A stretch of DNA of 64,000 nt from Anaerocolumna sedimenticola (GCF_009931695.1 NZ_CP048000.1:4730501-4794500), one strand, 5' to 3'; counted from the stretch's first letter, positions 1 to 8,590 are shown. Notes: generated by a model not told the origin, from the sequence alone. Numbers and translations: made by a program.

Positions 1-1569
1 GAATTAGAAACCAAATTAGGAGCAGGTGCCATAGTAACAGCTGCGTTAGATGGTACAATTACAATTAAGGAAGCTGCGGGCAGCGAAGGAAAACTGAAAC
101 TGGATTCAACTGTAACAACAAAAGGTAATGGAAATGATGAAACACTGACAATCAAGGATGAATTCGGCCAAAATCTGCAGGTAAAATTAGTACAGGCTGA
201 TGACGATAATCTTGCTGTATCATACACAGCAGCTACCGGAACAGATACTACAGGCACAATTACCATTGCATTGGCTAATGCTACTGCTTCTAAAAATTCA
301 GCAGATGCAATTCAAACTGCACTTAGAAGTATGGCAGATCCAGGACTGGCAACAGATGGAGTCAATGTAAGTAAAATCAGCGTAACAGGTAATGCCGGAT
401 GGATAGAGGGTACAACAGGTGCTTCCATTAATACATCCTGGTCAACGATGACCGGAGGTGTAAAAGCGCAGCAGGGTGTTTATGAATTCAATTTAACCAC
501 TATGATGAGGGCTGGTGAAACGTTGACGATTGGCGGCGAAACCTTTACTGCTGTTGAAAGTGATGCAGATGCCAGCAAAGGGGAATTTAATGTTGGAACC
601 GATATTGCTTCTCAATTAAACAATATCCAGAATGCATTTAACAACAATGCCGTATTAAAGAAATACGATGTGACAATTGATGGCTCTAAAGTCACTCTTA
701 CCGAACAGGCTGCATCTGGTAAAAATCTGGCTGCAAAGGGTGTTATCGTATCTGCCAATGATACAATGGGCTCCTACTCCGTAGATGTTGCTAATCTGCT
801 AACTGACGGAGCAAGCATCACAATTGATGGTGAACAGATTGCGGTTTCATCCAAAAATGAACACGTAGGTTATGATAATGGTACTGCATTTAAAGAAGCA
901 AAAACAATTGCAGAGCAGACACAAATACTAAAAGATGCTATTAATAAAAATAAAGTATTAAGTGAGAAATATACAGCATCTGTAGGCGATGATGGTAAGC
1001 TCGTACTTACACAGAAAAATGCTTCTGCAGAGGGGCCAGAAGTAAGCACAACCTCAAGCACAAAAGGTAATTTTGAATTAAAACTGCAAATTGGTGCAAA
1101 TGCCGGCCAGTCCATGACAATCGAGATTGGAGACAACCGCGCGTTAGCTCTTGGTATATCGGGAGACGGATCTAGTACTACTATAAAAGCAAGTGATGGA
1201 AATGTTGCAAGCTATACTACAGTTACAAATGTAAATAATGGCTCTGATAATGAAAATATAGAATTCGCATTGGATATCTCCTCTTCTGAAAAAGCAAGTG
1301 CAGCTACATCCGTGATTGATGATGCATTGAACAATATTTCGAAACAGAGAGCTGTTTTAGGAGCAGCACAGAACCGTTTAGAGCACACAATATCCAATTT
1401 GGATAATACAAGTGAGAATTTATCATCGGCTGAATCTGCTATTCGTGATACGGATATGGCAAAAGAAATGGTATCTTACTCTAAGGATAATATCTTATCC
1501 CAGGCTGCACAATCTATGCTGGCACAGGCTAATCAATCCAATCAGGGAATATTATCACTCCTTAAGTAA
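1..1569 (+). CDS. Flagellin, C-terminal part (5' end outside window)
   Basis: The frame is open from the first base of the window, so this is the 3' part of a longer gene; a start inside the window (for example TTG at 271) is not needed. The last 90 or so residues have the flagellin C-terminal D1/D0 pattern: a helical stretch with ALNNISKQRAVLGAAQNRLE, then SNLDNTSENLSSAESAIRDT, DMAKEMV and a glutamine-rich tail ending NQGILSLLK. Upstream is a long Thr/Ala/Gly/Asp-rich beta-type region of more than 400 residues, matching the variable surface-exposed D2/D3 domains of large flagellins. The product is the filament subunit exported by the flagellar type III apparatus. A terminator follows within 60 bases, so transcription ends here. 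Family assignment is secure; which paralogue it is cannot be judged without the N-terminus. Confidence 0.93.
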   Translation, partial: ELETKLGAGAIVTAALDGTITIKEAAGSEGKLKLDSTVTTKGNGNDETLTIKDEFGQNLQVKLVQADDDNLAVSYTAATGTDTTGTITIALANATASKNSADAIQTALRSMADPGLATDGVNVSKISVTGNAGWIEGTTGASINTSWSTMTGGVKAQQGVYEFNLTTMMRAGETLTIGGETFTAVESDADASKGEFNVGTDIASQLNNIQNAFNNNAVLKKYDVTIDGSKVTLTEQAASGKNLAAKGVIVSANDTMGSYSVDVANLLTDGASITIDGEQIAVSSKNEHVGYDNGTAFKEAKTIAEQTQILKDAINKNKVLSEKYTASVGDDGKLVLTQKNASAEGPEVSTTSSTKGNFELKLQIGANAGQSMTIEIGDNRALALGISGDGSSTTIKASDGNVASYTTVTNVNNGSDNENIEFALDISSSEKASAATSVIDDALNNISKQRAVLGAAQNRLEHTISNLDNTSENLSSAESAIRDTDMAKEMVSYSKDNILSQAAQSMLAQANQSNQGILSLLK

Positions 1570-1625
1570 TCTCTAATGCTATCTTAACGAAAGGCTTATG
1601 ACAGGTCTTACTACATACAACTTTG

Positions 1626-1665
1626 AAAACCCTTGGTCCTAGAAAGCCGAGGGTTTTCTACTTCC
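1626..1665 (+). terminator. Rho-independent terminator of the flagellin gene
   Basis: An 11-base stem, AAAACCCTTGG pairing with CCGAGGGTTTT (one G-T pair), around a 10-base loop lies 57 bases after the flagellin stop and is followed by a pyrimidine-rich run. Confidence 0.85.
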
Positions 1666-1750
1666 TTATAACTGCATAACTGTTTTATGATATCTCGTAT
1701 ACTTTTTTTGTTGATTATAAATGATTTTTCGTCTATACTTATATATTAAG

Positions 1751-1875
1751 ACGATGTGGTATCTATACATCCATTTTGTATGTGCCATATCGTTGCTTTT
1801 GTTAGCCATGAAATCACCTTTCCTCTCATTATGATAGCAGCCTGAACAACTCTATTATAAACGGAAAGGTGATTT
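1751..1875. other. Two consecutive long hairpins between flagellin and the HAD gene
   Basis: The 360-base gap between the flagellin and the convergent HAD gene holds no ORF. It has a hairpin at 1751-1793 (ACGATGTGGTA pairing with TGCCATATCGT, with an inner ATACA/TGTAT) followed by TTGCTTTTG, and a 13-bp perfect inverted repeat at 1811-1823/1863-1875 (AAATCACCTTTCC / GGAAAGGTGATTT) with a 39-base loop and a T-run. They could be extra terminators for the convergent genes or the ends of a decayed small element. Confidence 0.5.
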
Positions 1876-1930
1876 TTTGTATAACGATAAAAGCGCTTTT
1901 CCTGTTTGAAGAAGCGCTCATGTAATTCAT

Positions 1931-2695
1931 TTATATATATTCCCCGATAAGTCCGGCGATGCTGTCAAAGGATTTTCTCGCCTTGGTAATGACTTCGGGT
2001 CTTCCGGAATTAACACTGAATCCATTGAATTCCAGAATCATGTCCAAATCATTGAAATTATCTCCGATAACCAACACATTCTCTTTCGGAACTTGCTTTA
2101 AATGCATGTATCGAAGCAATCCCGTAGCTTTATTAACTCCTACCGGAACTATATCAATACAAACACCATTTTGGAACGCGGTTACATTGTCTCCAAATAG
2201 TTCATTGATTTGCTGTGTGCATTTATTTGCCTGCTCCTCTTTCTCATACTGGGTACTTAGCTGCGTAAAATACGTAATCTCATTTAAATCATCTATTAAA
2301 ATTTGAGTGAATTCAGGACCTGATTTACGATCCATATTTTTACTAATCCAATAACCGGCTTCCCTATTAATCTCTATTCGACCGATAGCTGCATGAAAAC
2401 CTCCGGATTCCAAAATTAATGAAACTAGCGAAGGGAGCACCACACCGTCTGCAGTTTTCTGTTCAACCGGCTTAGCCTCATTTTCATAAATTAAACCACC
2501 GTTGTTACATATAAGAAAATCAAAATCCACCTGATGGCGTTCTAGTTCTGCCTTAATACCGCAGTAGCCACGTCCGGTATTAACTCCAAAAAGATTACCG
2601 GCTTTCCGCCATGCTGCAATTGCAGCCTTGTCCTTGCCCGATACCGTACCATGCTGTGTTAAAGTACCGTCAAAATCACTTGATAAAATATACAT
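1931..2695 (-). CDS. HAD-superfamily hydrolase (Cof-like phosphatase)
   Basis: A 254-residue cytoplasmic phosphatase of the HAD superfamily, Cof-type IIB group. Motif I is DFDGTLT near the N-terminus, with the nucleophilic Asp and the acid/base Asp two residues on. Motif II is the NTGRG stretch. The C-terminal motif is VIGDNFNDLDM, whose acidic residues bind Mg2+. Family members dephosphorylate small sugar phosphates or cofactors such as FMN or PLP; the substrate cannot be read from sequence. The frame is open nine codons further upstream, but the ATG at 2695 is preferred because GAGGTG lies six bases before it. It is convergent with the flagellin gene and sits just outside the tRNA-Gly island, so it is probably native chromosome. 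Confidence 0.85.
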   Translation of the reverse strand: MYILSSDFDGTLTQHGTVSGKDKAAIAAWRKAGNLFGVNTGRGYCGIKAELERHQVDFDFLICNNGGLIYENEAKPVEQKTADGVVLPSLVSLILESGGFHAAIGRIEINREAGYWISKNMDRKSGPEFTQILIDDLNEITYFTQLSTQYEKEEQANKCTQQINELFGDNVTAFQNGVCIDIVPVGVNKATGLLRYMHLKQVPKENVLVIGDNFNDLDMILEFNGFSVNSGRPEVITKARKSFDSIAGLIGEYI

Positions 2696-2931
2696 ATTTT
2701 CACCTCGGTGATATTCTATCATATCTTTTTTGAAAAAGATAGTTTGGGATTTAAAAAAGACACAGGTAAATAATTTTTCCGATTCATTTCTTATACTTTA
2801 ATAGAGATTCTACTAATATTAAATTAACAGCTTGTAAACCAGAATCGTACCTATATGAATAAAGCTTTATAACCGGATGAGTAAGTCAGAGGATATTGTA
2901 CCATCCTGCACATGATTTTGAGCAAAAAAAT

Positions 2932-2970
2932 TCGCTAACCGATGGTTTATAAGGATTAGCGATACTTTTT
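2932..2970 (-). terminator. Hairpin next to the outermost tRNA-Gly 3' remnant
   Basis: TCGCTAA at 2932-2938 pairs with TTAGCGA at 2956-2962, a few bases to the left of the outermost tRNA 3'-end copy. On the minus strand, the direction in which the tRNA is read, the order is tRNA end and then hairpin. It is probably an original or element-borne tRNA terminator. The stretch 2696-2931 shows no gene. Confidence 0.5.
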
Positions 2971-2973
2971 CAT

Positions 2974-2996
2974 TAAGTGCGAGACGGGATTTGAAC
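2974..2996 (-). repeat. tRNA-Gly 3'-end remnant, attachment-site copy 1 (outermost)
   Basis: The stretch reads as the reverse complement of the T-arm and acceptor end of the intact tRNA-Gly at 12291-12361, with two differences in the first 23 bases (AAGTGCGAGACGGGATTTGA against AAGCGCGAGACGGGATTCGA). It marks the left boundary of the island. The 45 bases to its right resemble the sequence to the right of copies 2 and 3 (a shared TACTGA...AAGG pattern). Confidence 0.75.
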
Positions 2997-3151
2997 AATT
3001 TCCCGCACACACAGTTACTGATAAATAAGGTTTGCGTCTTCTGCTAGTTATATGCTCACATGGTTGCACACATGAGATGTGTCTTTTTTAAATTTATAAA
3101 TGAGTAAGCAAATTCAAACTACGCTCATAATCATATGCGAATAATTTTGTA

Positions 3152-4687
3152 TTACATGAGTGAGAATAATTCGTCGAGAACTGGCTTACATATTTTCGTA
3201 ACGATGTCTTGTGAAAATGGATTTGATAAATTGCCAACCTTTAGAAGATTTAAATAATTCTTACTTCCCCCAGTTTTACATAAGTTAGCATAGTCTTTCC
3301 ATGCCTGGTTCCAGTTGTGTTTTGAACGTTCGTAAAATTCGAAAACACTCACTTGTGCAACGTTATATTCAATATAGTAAAAGGGATGCGTGAAAAGATG
3401 TGATTGATTCGGCCAGTACGTTCCTTGCTTAATTGATTCTAAATCATTCGTTCTCCAAGGCATATATTTATTTTCAATTTCTGCCCATAGCTCGCAACGC
3501 TGAGTTCGTGATAGATTAATGTCATCGTAGATAGCATGTTCAAACTCGTCTATTGCACATCTGTAAGGAAGGTTATCAAATGAATGAAATAAATGATTAC
3601 GGATATAAATATTCTTTTGATTACCTAATAACCTATCTAAATAAGGATATGCAAAGTGTTCCATCGTTTTTGAATGTATCTCATTAACAGAGGTCGTTGC
3701 ACGATGATATTCATATAATTTTTGACTACGAGCGGCTGTATAAAATGCATATCCATGACCTAATTCATGGATAAGAGAATTTACCTCCAAACCATTACCA
3801 TGGAAACTACCGATAATGAAAGGTAACTTTATATATGGAAGCATACAACAGCAAAAGTAATTTTGACGCTTATTTGGTCTGTCTGCAATATCGAATAATT
3901 CATGCTCAAATATATAGTTCATGTAATATCCGCTTTCCGTAGAAAGGTCAGAAAACATATCTTTTATTACAGTTATTAATTCATTGGTATCCTTAATAAT
4001 AGTGTCTGGATATTTTATCGTATTTGATTTTCTTAATTCATTACATGCAGGTGTAATCAATTTGTGTAATTGCGAACGAAATGAGGCAATCTCTTTTTCT
4101 CCATAATCAAAACGCCCGTGTATTTTGTACGCCATCTCAATATAGTTTTTATACTCCAAGGTTCTTGCAATTTCAGTTCGAACTTTAATTAATTTATTTA
4201 AAATGTCATAGATTTTATCGGAAAATCCTTCTGTTCTTTGCTTGGCAGAAAGTAAGCTCATATATTCCGACCTAAGTTGAGATTCCTCAGCTTGCAATGA
4301 AACGGTTTGTGTATTCGAAAGCATAACATTATTACTAAGATGATTTACGATCTTGTCACCAAACTCTAAACGGAAATGATCTATATATGATGAATTCAAA
4401 AGCAATTTGTCACATTCATTTTGCAATACGACTATCTGTGGGTCTTCTATATTCTGTATACGTACTTCTTCTTTATAAAACTCGTCTGACATACCACATA
4501 AATATCGTATAAATGCAATTTCTTCTATATACTCAAGATATTGCATAACCTCTTTCATAGAGAGCCATGATTGGCGAATATCCTCATAGGACGTAGCGTT
4601 TAATATCTTATACCTATATTTTAACAAATTTTCTTTTACTTGTTTATAGTCAGGTCTAGTATAACTGAATTCACTAAATTTGTTCAT
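3152..4687 (-). CDS. M3-family metallopeptidase (oligoendopeptidase F-like)
   Basis: A 511-residue zinc peptidase of family M3. The catalytic motif HELGH is at residues 307-311 (His, Glu, His as Zn ligands and general base), within SLIHELGHGYAFY; the third ligand is expected in the following helix, which contains NEIHSKTMEH. There is no signal peptide, so it is cytosolic, where this family trims short peptides. It is shorter than classic PepF (about 600 residues), with a reduced N-terminal half. I chose the ATG at 4687, eight codons inside the longest frame, because AGAGGA precedes it at good spacing. It is the first gene inside island segment 1 and has no operon partner. Its AT-rich codon use is like the other segment genes. 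Confidence 0.88.
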   Translation of the reverse strand: MNKFSEFSYTRPDYKQVKENLLKYRYKILNATSYEDIRQSWLSMKEVMQYLEYIEEIAFIRYLCGMSDEFYKEEVRIQNIEDPQIVVLQNECDKLLLNSSYIDHFRLEFGDKIVNHLSNNVMLSNTQTVSLQAEESQLRSEYMSLLSAKQRTEGFSDKIYDILNKLIKVRTEIARTLEYKNYIEMAYKIHGRFDYGEKEIASFRSQLHKLITPACNELRKSNTIKYPDTIIKDTNELITVIKDMFSDLSTESGYYMNYIFEHELFDIADRPNKRQNYFCCCMLPYIKLPFIIGSFHGNGLEVNSLIHELGHGYAFYTAARSQKLYEYHRATTSVNEIHSKTMEHFAYPYLDRLLGNQKNIYIRNHLFHSFDNLPYRCAIDEFEHAIYDDINLSRTQRCELWAEIENKYMPWRTNDLESIKQGTYWPNQSHLFTHPFYYIEYNVAQVSVFEFYERSKHNWNQAWKDYANLCKTGGSKNYLNLLKVGNLSNPFSQDIVTKICKPVLDELFSLM

Positions 4688-4937
4688 AAATGTATTCCTC
4701 TCATTTTTCACAATTTATTCCATTGTATATTTTCTCTTATATTATGTCATTTGATTGAGATAAGTAGAACTACCCATTATATAAAGATGTGCTTATCTTA
4801 TTCATGATAACGGTTACCCGAATATTATTTCTTCGAGTATTGTTTCAATTCTATAAATCATTTGTAATTCGGGAAAAAGGAGAAGTAAAATAACTATGTA
4901 AATTGGAATTAAAGATTATTCTGTTATGTCTACTTAT

Positions 4938-5474
4938 TTATTTCTTTTTTATTAAATATCCGAAATTGTGGTCACCCACAAAATCGTTCCACACCTGAGG
5001 AATATCATTTTTAAAATAAGATTTATATATAATTGTCCAATTGTATTTGTTGCAGATTTCAAGAATTGATTTTTCATTCACCTTTGGGTCTTCAAGGTAA
5101 TCAATAATTATTATGTATCTACTATTAATATTGCATACTTTATCAAGAAGAACTTCATATGAATTTCCGAATTTTGTCGCCTCCCCCAATAGCAAATGAG
5201 CAATTATTAAGTCATATTCCTTATTAACAATGTCTAAACATATATCTCTCTCGATAACATTAATTTGTTGATTCTTTAACATTATTTCATTGATTGAATT
5301 CAGCTTTCTTAAATCTCCAGGGTAAATTACAGCATCAATAGTTGCTTTTGGAAAGTTTTAAATAATAGTTGCTAAACTCGTACGTCCACTGCCAGCATCT
5401 AGGATAATATTGATATCGTTTTCTCTTAGAAACTCCAAATAGTTATCAAGAATTATCTTATGACCTTTTTCCAT
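4938..5474 (-). pseudogene. SAM-dependent methyltransferase-like gene with an internal stop
   Basis: An ATG at 5474 with GAGGTG five bases upstream opens a frame of 178 codons. It begins with a class I methyltransferase motif I (ILDAGSGRTSLA, about residues 25-36), meets TAA at codon 39 (bases 5358-5360), and continues in the same frame through IYPGDLRKLNS (the motif II region) and EYDLIIAHLLLGEA (motif IV-like) to the stop at 4938. Both halves are coherent, so a single base substitution explains the break. The downstream 114-codon piece could be translated alone from an internal ATG but would lack the SAM-binding loop. Substrate unknown. It lies in island segment 1, where decay is plausible. 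Confidence 0.7.
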
Positions 5475-5628
5475 ATACACCTCACTAATTCTAAATAATT
5501 TCAGCACCAAATTCTTTTATAATCTACAAATGAAATTAATATTCAGTTACTTAACTATTATATCAACGGGTTTCATTTATTACAATATTTTCCATTAATA
5601 TTTTTTGCAGCTATTTCAATCAAATTAT

Positions 5629-6465
5629 TTAAAACTCTAATTTTAAACCGTCATATGCAATATGATATTTATTCACATTAGAAGTTATCTCCATGTTATC
5701 ATGTGTGTCATTTCCTTCATGTGAAATGTGGGTAGCATAAACATAAGATTTTTCATTAATAATCTTTCTATCTCTCATTTCATTAATAATTTGAATGACC
5801 TGTCCGCTATCTAAATGTCCTCCTTGATTATAACCTCTTCCATAGGTTTGGTCCAAAACTACTAAATCAAGTTTATAATTTTGAATAATGTTCCATGCCT
5901 TTCTTGATAAATTTAACAAATCAGTACCATAAAACATATATTTTCCGTTCTGACCGATAATATATACTAAAGCTTCCACTCGTTTATCATGTTCTGAATC
6001 TACTGCTATTATTTCGTAATCATTTACTACTTTTATATCTCCACTTTTTAAATAATTCATATCTTTTTTCCAACTGGTATCATGTATATCAAAAGATGGT
6101 TCATTTTCTTTTATCCAATGATTCATATCGCTACATGTACCGGAAGAACAAATAATATCAAGATGCGTTAGGTTTTTAGTTGCATATTCGCTCCATCTTG
6201 TTATAAAGTGTCCACCATCGAAATGGTCTGAATGAGAATGTGTCTGCAGTAAATATTTAACTTTGCTCAAATCAATATCATATATTTCCGCCTGACTACA
6301 TAAATCTGGCCCTAAATCAATCAGCATCTCATTATTTATAATGGCTGATGCCCTTTTTCTTATATCCTTACCCTTCTTTCTTCGAGCCTGTTGACATAAC
6401 TCGCAATTACAAAACACTAACGGTACTGATGTGGCAGCCGCAGTGCCAAGAAATTGAAATTCCAT
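5629..6465 (-). CDS. MBL-fold metallo-hydrolase, PhnP-like
   Basis: A 278-residue metallo-beta-lactamase-fold phosphodiesterase-type protein. The metal motif HSHSDH is at residues 76-81, with further ligands expected in the DSEHD and ATHISHEG stretches. The N-terminus, GTAAATSVPLVFCNCELC, has the Cys-x-Cys-x2-Cys cluster seen in PhnP-type enzymes (5-phospho-ribosyl 1,2-cyclic phosphate phosphodiesterases), where it binds a structural zinc. No other phn genes are present, so a role in phosphonate breakdown is not supported; related MBL proteins act on other cyclic phosphodiesters. The ATG at 6465 has GAGG seven bases upstream. It sits in island segment 1, apparently as its own transcription unit. 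Confidence 0.82.
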   Translation of the reverse strand: MEFQFLGTAAATSVPLVFCNCELCQQARRKKGKDIRKRASAIINNEMLIDLGPDLCSQAEIYDIDLSKVKYLLQTHSHSDHFDGGHFITRWSEYATKNLTHLDIICSSGTCSDMNHWIKENEPSFDIHDTSWKKDMNYLKSGDIKVVNDYEIIAVDSEHDKRVEALVYIIGQNGKYMFYGTDLLNLSRKAWNIIQNYKLDLVVLDQTYGRGYNQGGHLDSGQVIQIINEMRDRKIINEKSYVYATHISHEGNDTHDNMEITSNVNKYHIAYDGLKLEF

Positions 6466-6588
6466 TCGTTATCCTCACCAACTTCCGACAAATTTCTTTT
6501 AATTATATAATATCATATAATTTGAAAATTTAAATATAGAATTTCAATACTGTACACTTATTACTTAGAATGTATAAATGTATTATCT

Positions 6589-6605
6589 ACACTTTCAAAA
6601 GAAGT
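6589..6605. other. Small hairpin in the non-coding right part of island segment 1
   Basis: TACACTT and AAGTGTA form a short stem with a TCAAAAG loop. A similar ACACTTCTTTAAAAGGTGT sits at about 10411-10429 at the equivalent place of segment 3, about 100 bases before the shared module. The gap 6466-7072 otherwise holds only the shared module, the terminator-like repeat and tRNA remnant 2; I see no gene there. Confidence 0.4.
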
Positions 6606-6682
6606 GTAGAGAGAAGATAAAGAAAGTATATTCATCAAAGTATAAAAGTATTGCGGATAAAACATAAATGAAAATTAGCTTC

Positions 6683-6799
6683 AGAGAAGATGGAATCAAA
6701 ATAACGAAGCTCCATGCTAATCATGGCTTCTTCGTTGTTTTGATGAGCAGATGACGCAAAAACGTCGGCAAGACCCCTCGGAGAACGAACTGGGCAGTT
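6683..6799 (+). repeat. Shared non-coding module, copy 1 (candidate oriT)
   Basis: About 115 bases here are roughly 80% identical by eye to 10552-10666. Both have a nested palindrome (AACGAAGCTCCATGCT, then ATGG and CTTCGTT), then GTTTTGATG, TGACGCAAAA or TGATGCAAAA, and CCCCTCGGAGA with GGGCAGTT. The second copy lies 155 bases before the start of a MobV-like relaxase, where such elements usually carry their transfer origin. Here the relaxase is gone and only the module remains, close to the right end of segment 1. Confidence 0.6.
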
Positions 6800-6938
6800 A
6801 TGGAACAGCAAAAGGCCATTAACTATGCATTGAAAATGGAAAAGAAAAGAATCTTAACATCATGATGAAGCTCTGAAAAAAGGCGCCAAAGAGTATAAAA
6901 TAGTAGTTCACATACGGTGCACATATCAACGCAACAAA

Positions 6939-6963
6939 AAATCCCTTAAAAATCAAGGGATTT
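6939..6963. terminator. Inverted repeat at the right end of segment 1
   Basis: AAATCCCTT and AAGGGATTT flank a short A-rich loop. An almost identical hairpin is at 12091-12115, in the same position relative to the next tRNA remnant. It stands directly against the tRNA 3'-end copy and would terminate a tRNA read from the right. Confidence 0.65.
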
Positions 6964-6965
6964 CG

Positions 6966-6985
6966 TAAGTGGGACGGGATTCGAA
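6966..6985 (-). repeat. tRNA-Gly 3'-end remnant, attachment-site copy 2
   Basis: The complement of the tRNA-Gly acceptor/T-arm with two bases lost (TAAGTGGGACGGGATTCGAA). It separates island segments 1 and 2. The following CTATCC, TACTGA and AGAAAGGG stretches match those after copy 3, as expected if both mark left ends of related elements. Confidence 0.75.
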
Positions 6986-7042
6986 TTCTATCCCCTCGAA
7001 AAAATACTGATAGAAAGGGACTTTCCGGCACATCCGTATTAA

Positions 7043-7063
7043 ACGTACTCAAGAGGGTACTCA
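7043..7063 (+). other. Candidate integrase arm sites, left end of segment 2
   Basis: ACGTACTCA (7043-7051) and GGGTACTCA (7055-7063) lie 58 bases inside attachment copy 2. The same pair recurs at 8359-8377, 62 bases inside the other end of the segment, and nowhere else that I noticed. Confidence 0.5.
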
Positions 7064-7072
7064 GGTATATGA

Positions 7073-7537
7073 TTAGGAGCGAAATTCAATGGAGTAGACA
7101 ATTTCATTCGAATCTTTATATCTATATTCACCTATACTTTTTAGTCTGCCTTTGTGTTCATTAGCTGTGCGCTCGAATAAATTGTAACTTGCCTTATTGT
7201 CGCAATTTATGGTTAACTCTAATTTATTAAATCCTTTAAGTTTTGCCTCATCAATAATCTGGTTAACTAATATTGTTGCTACCTTTTTGCCCCGATAGTT
7301 TTCATCTACTACAATTTGCCAAATAAAATAACTTTGTTTATCTATTGATGGGAGTGCACATATAAACCCAATAATCTTATTATCTGCAGATACCACATAA
7401 TTGCTTGAAGGAAAATACTCCTCCATTATCCAATAAACATAGTCATGATGAGGAAGAACATATGGCTTTCCGTTGCCGAGTAATTCAATTACTGCCGGGA
7501 TATTATCTTTTTTCAATCTCATTACTTCCATCTGCAT
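7073..7537 (-). CDS. GNAT-family N-acetyltransferase
   Basis: A 154-residue acyl-CoA-dependent acetyltransferase with a complete GNAT fold. The central beta-4/beta-5 region is FIWQIVVDENYRGKKVATIL, with the RGKKVA pyrophosphate-binding loop of motif A, followed by TINCDNKASYNLFER (motif B). The arrangement of the PHHDYVYWIMEEYFPSSNYVV segment and the WQIVVD strand recalls EctA-type diaminobutyrate acetyltransferases, but no ectoine genes are near, so the substrate is open. AAGGAG stands just before two candidate ATGs at 7537 and 7531; the second has the more usual spacing. It is in island segment 2, downstream of and in the same direction as the VOC gene. Confidence 0.85.
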   Translation of the reverse strand: MQMEVMRLKKDNIPAVIELLGNGKPYVLPHHDYVYWIMEEYFPSSNYVVSADNKIIGFICALPSIDKQSYFIWQIVVDENYRGKKVATILVNQIIDEAKLKGFNKLELTINCDNKASYNLFERTANEHKGRLKSIGEYRYKDSNEIVYSIEFRS

Positions 7538-7614
7538 CTTCTCCTTATGAATAATATTATTATGAAAGTTAATTAAGCAAATATTTTGTAATCGGTATTA
7601 ATCTGCTAAACAAC

Positions 7615-7989
7615 TCAAGTCAATTTTAGAGTATACTCTACAATAACCACCTCATTGCCATCTGGGTCATTTACCCGCAACTCATATGTACCCCATTCAT
7701 ATTTTTTGGGAAGCGCAAGAATAAGACCCTTGTCTTTTAATTTCACTATTGTATCGTCGAGATTATCACATACAAATACAAATGAATTAGGCCCGGTGCT
7801 TGGAAGATTACACCATATGCAATCCCAGATACATATCAAAGGAGCATCTTCTATAAACCCCAAATAAACACCATTATAATCATCTACATCAGTCTTAATA
7901 ATGGGGATTTCTAGTGTTTTATTATAGAATAGAGTCAACTCTTTTGAATTCCTTGTAAATATATTTGTACAAATAAAACCATTTATCAT
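7615..7989 (-). CDS. VOC-family protein (glyoxalase/bleomycin-resistance fold)
   Basis: A 124-residue small cytoplasmic protein of the vicinal-oxygen-chelate superfamily. The two beta-alpha-beta modules are visible: FICTNIFTRNSKELTLFYNK at the start, and NSFVFVCDNLDDTIVKLKDKG followed by the typical C-terminal DPDGNEVVIVEY. The residues expected as metal ligands in glyoxalase I are not all present, so it may be a binding (drug-sequestering) or different lyase/dioxygenase type. The start at 7989 has GGGAG nine bases upstream; an in-frame start further upstream lacks a site. It lies 77 bases before the GNAT gene and may be co-transcribed with it as the small cargo of island segment 2. Confidence 0.8.
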   Translation of the reverse strand: MINGFICTNIFTRNSKELTLFYNKTLEIPIIKTDVDDYNGVYLGFIEDAPLICIWDCIWCNLPSTGPNSFVFVCDNLDDTIVKLKDKGLILALPKKYEWGTYELRVNDPDGNEVVIVEYTLKLT

Positions 7990-8086
7990 GTTACTATTCT
8001 CCCTTAACATTACGATAATCACACTTCTAATTTCACCTGTTCAATATTAATTCATTATAACATTAAAATTAAAAATATACCAACAT

Positions 8087-8147
8087 ATTCCAATAACGGT
8101 TGCACATCACATTTATGAATGGATAAACGGTTATTGGAATTTTTTTA
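8087..8147. terminator. Strong hairpin with T-tract in segment 2
   Basis: ATTCCAATAAC at 8087 and GTTATTGGAAT ending at 8140 form a long stem with a 28-base loop and a run of seven T. It is probably a terminator for plus-strand transcription, although no plus-strand gene remains upstream, or an end of a lost unit. A second hairpin at 8258-8292 (AAAAATGCC / GGCATTTTT) follows. Apart from these, 7990-8590 holds arm sites and tRNA remnant 3 but no convincing gene. Confidence 0.6.
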
Positions 8148-8358
8148 TATATCGAACAAGTGATTCAATCATATTCTTAGCATCAAAGACGAAAGGAGAA
8201 ACAAATTGAGGCATAGAAACAAAAATAACAAACAGAAATTTTAAAATCATAACAAACAAAAATGCCATCTTATTTTAAAGTGAGGCATTTTTATGAAAAA
8301 ACTTTTGCAAGAATATTTTAACTGCGGTACAAGGAAGTCGGATGAGGTGGAAAAAGTG

Positions 8359-8377
8359 ACGTACTCATGGGTACTCA
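8359..8377 (+). other. Candidate integrase arm sites, right end of segment 2
   Basis: ACGTACTCA and GGGTACTCA recur here in the same order and spacing (within two bases) as at 7043-7063, mirroring them across the segment. Confidence 0.5.
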
Positions 8378-8438
8378 AAACTCCAGAAATGAAAAATCAC
8401 AGAGGCCTTTTAAAATAAGGACTTCTGACGAAGTTAGT

Positions 8439-8462
8439 TAAGCGCGAGACGGGATTCGAACC
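8439..8462 (-). repeat. tRNA-Gly 3'-end remnant, attachment-site copy 3
   Basis: The first 24 bases are identical to the complement of the intact tRNA end (AAGCGCGAGACGGGATTCGA plus flanks), after which similarity stops. It is the boundary between island segments 2 and 3. Confidence 0.82.
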
Positions 8463-8517
8463 ATAATCCTATCCTACAGATACTGAAAAGAAAGGGGTTC
8501 CATCCACTTCTGATTTA

Positions 8518-8539
8518 TGTGCACATAATAGTGCACATA
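8518..8539 (+). other. Candidate integrase arm sites, left end of segment 3
   Basis: TGTGCACATA (8518-8527) and AGTGCACATA (8530-8539) are tandem copies 55-70 bases inside attachment copy 3. Related copies are at 12057-12078 at the other end of the segment, beside the integrase. Confidence 0.5.
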
Positions 8540-8590
8540 TTTTTTTGGGGAAAATGAACTAGTTTTTATCGTTTTATAATTTCCTATTCA

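Noticed and set aside
870..1136. Minus-strand frame inside the flagellin gene
   Set aside because: It lies opposite a clearly coding frame and has no ribosome-binding site or recognisable product.
6819..7052. 77-codon minus-strand frame across tRNA remnant 2
   Set aside because: It spans the attachment repeat and arm sites and has no ribosome-binding site; it is a chance frame.
8293..8418. Small frame starting MKKLLQEYFNCGTRKSDEVE with GAGG seven bases upstream
   Set aside because: It overlaps the segment 2 arm-site repeats and a terminator-like hairpin precedes it; 41 codons with no recognisable similarity are too weak a case.
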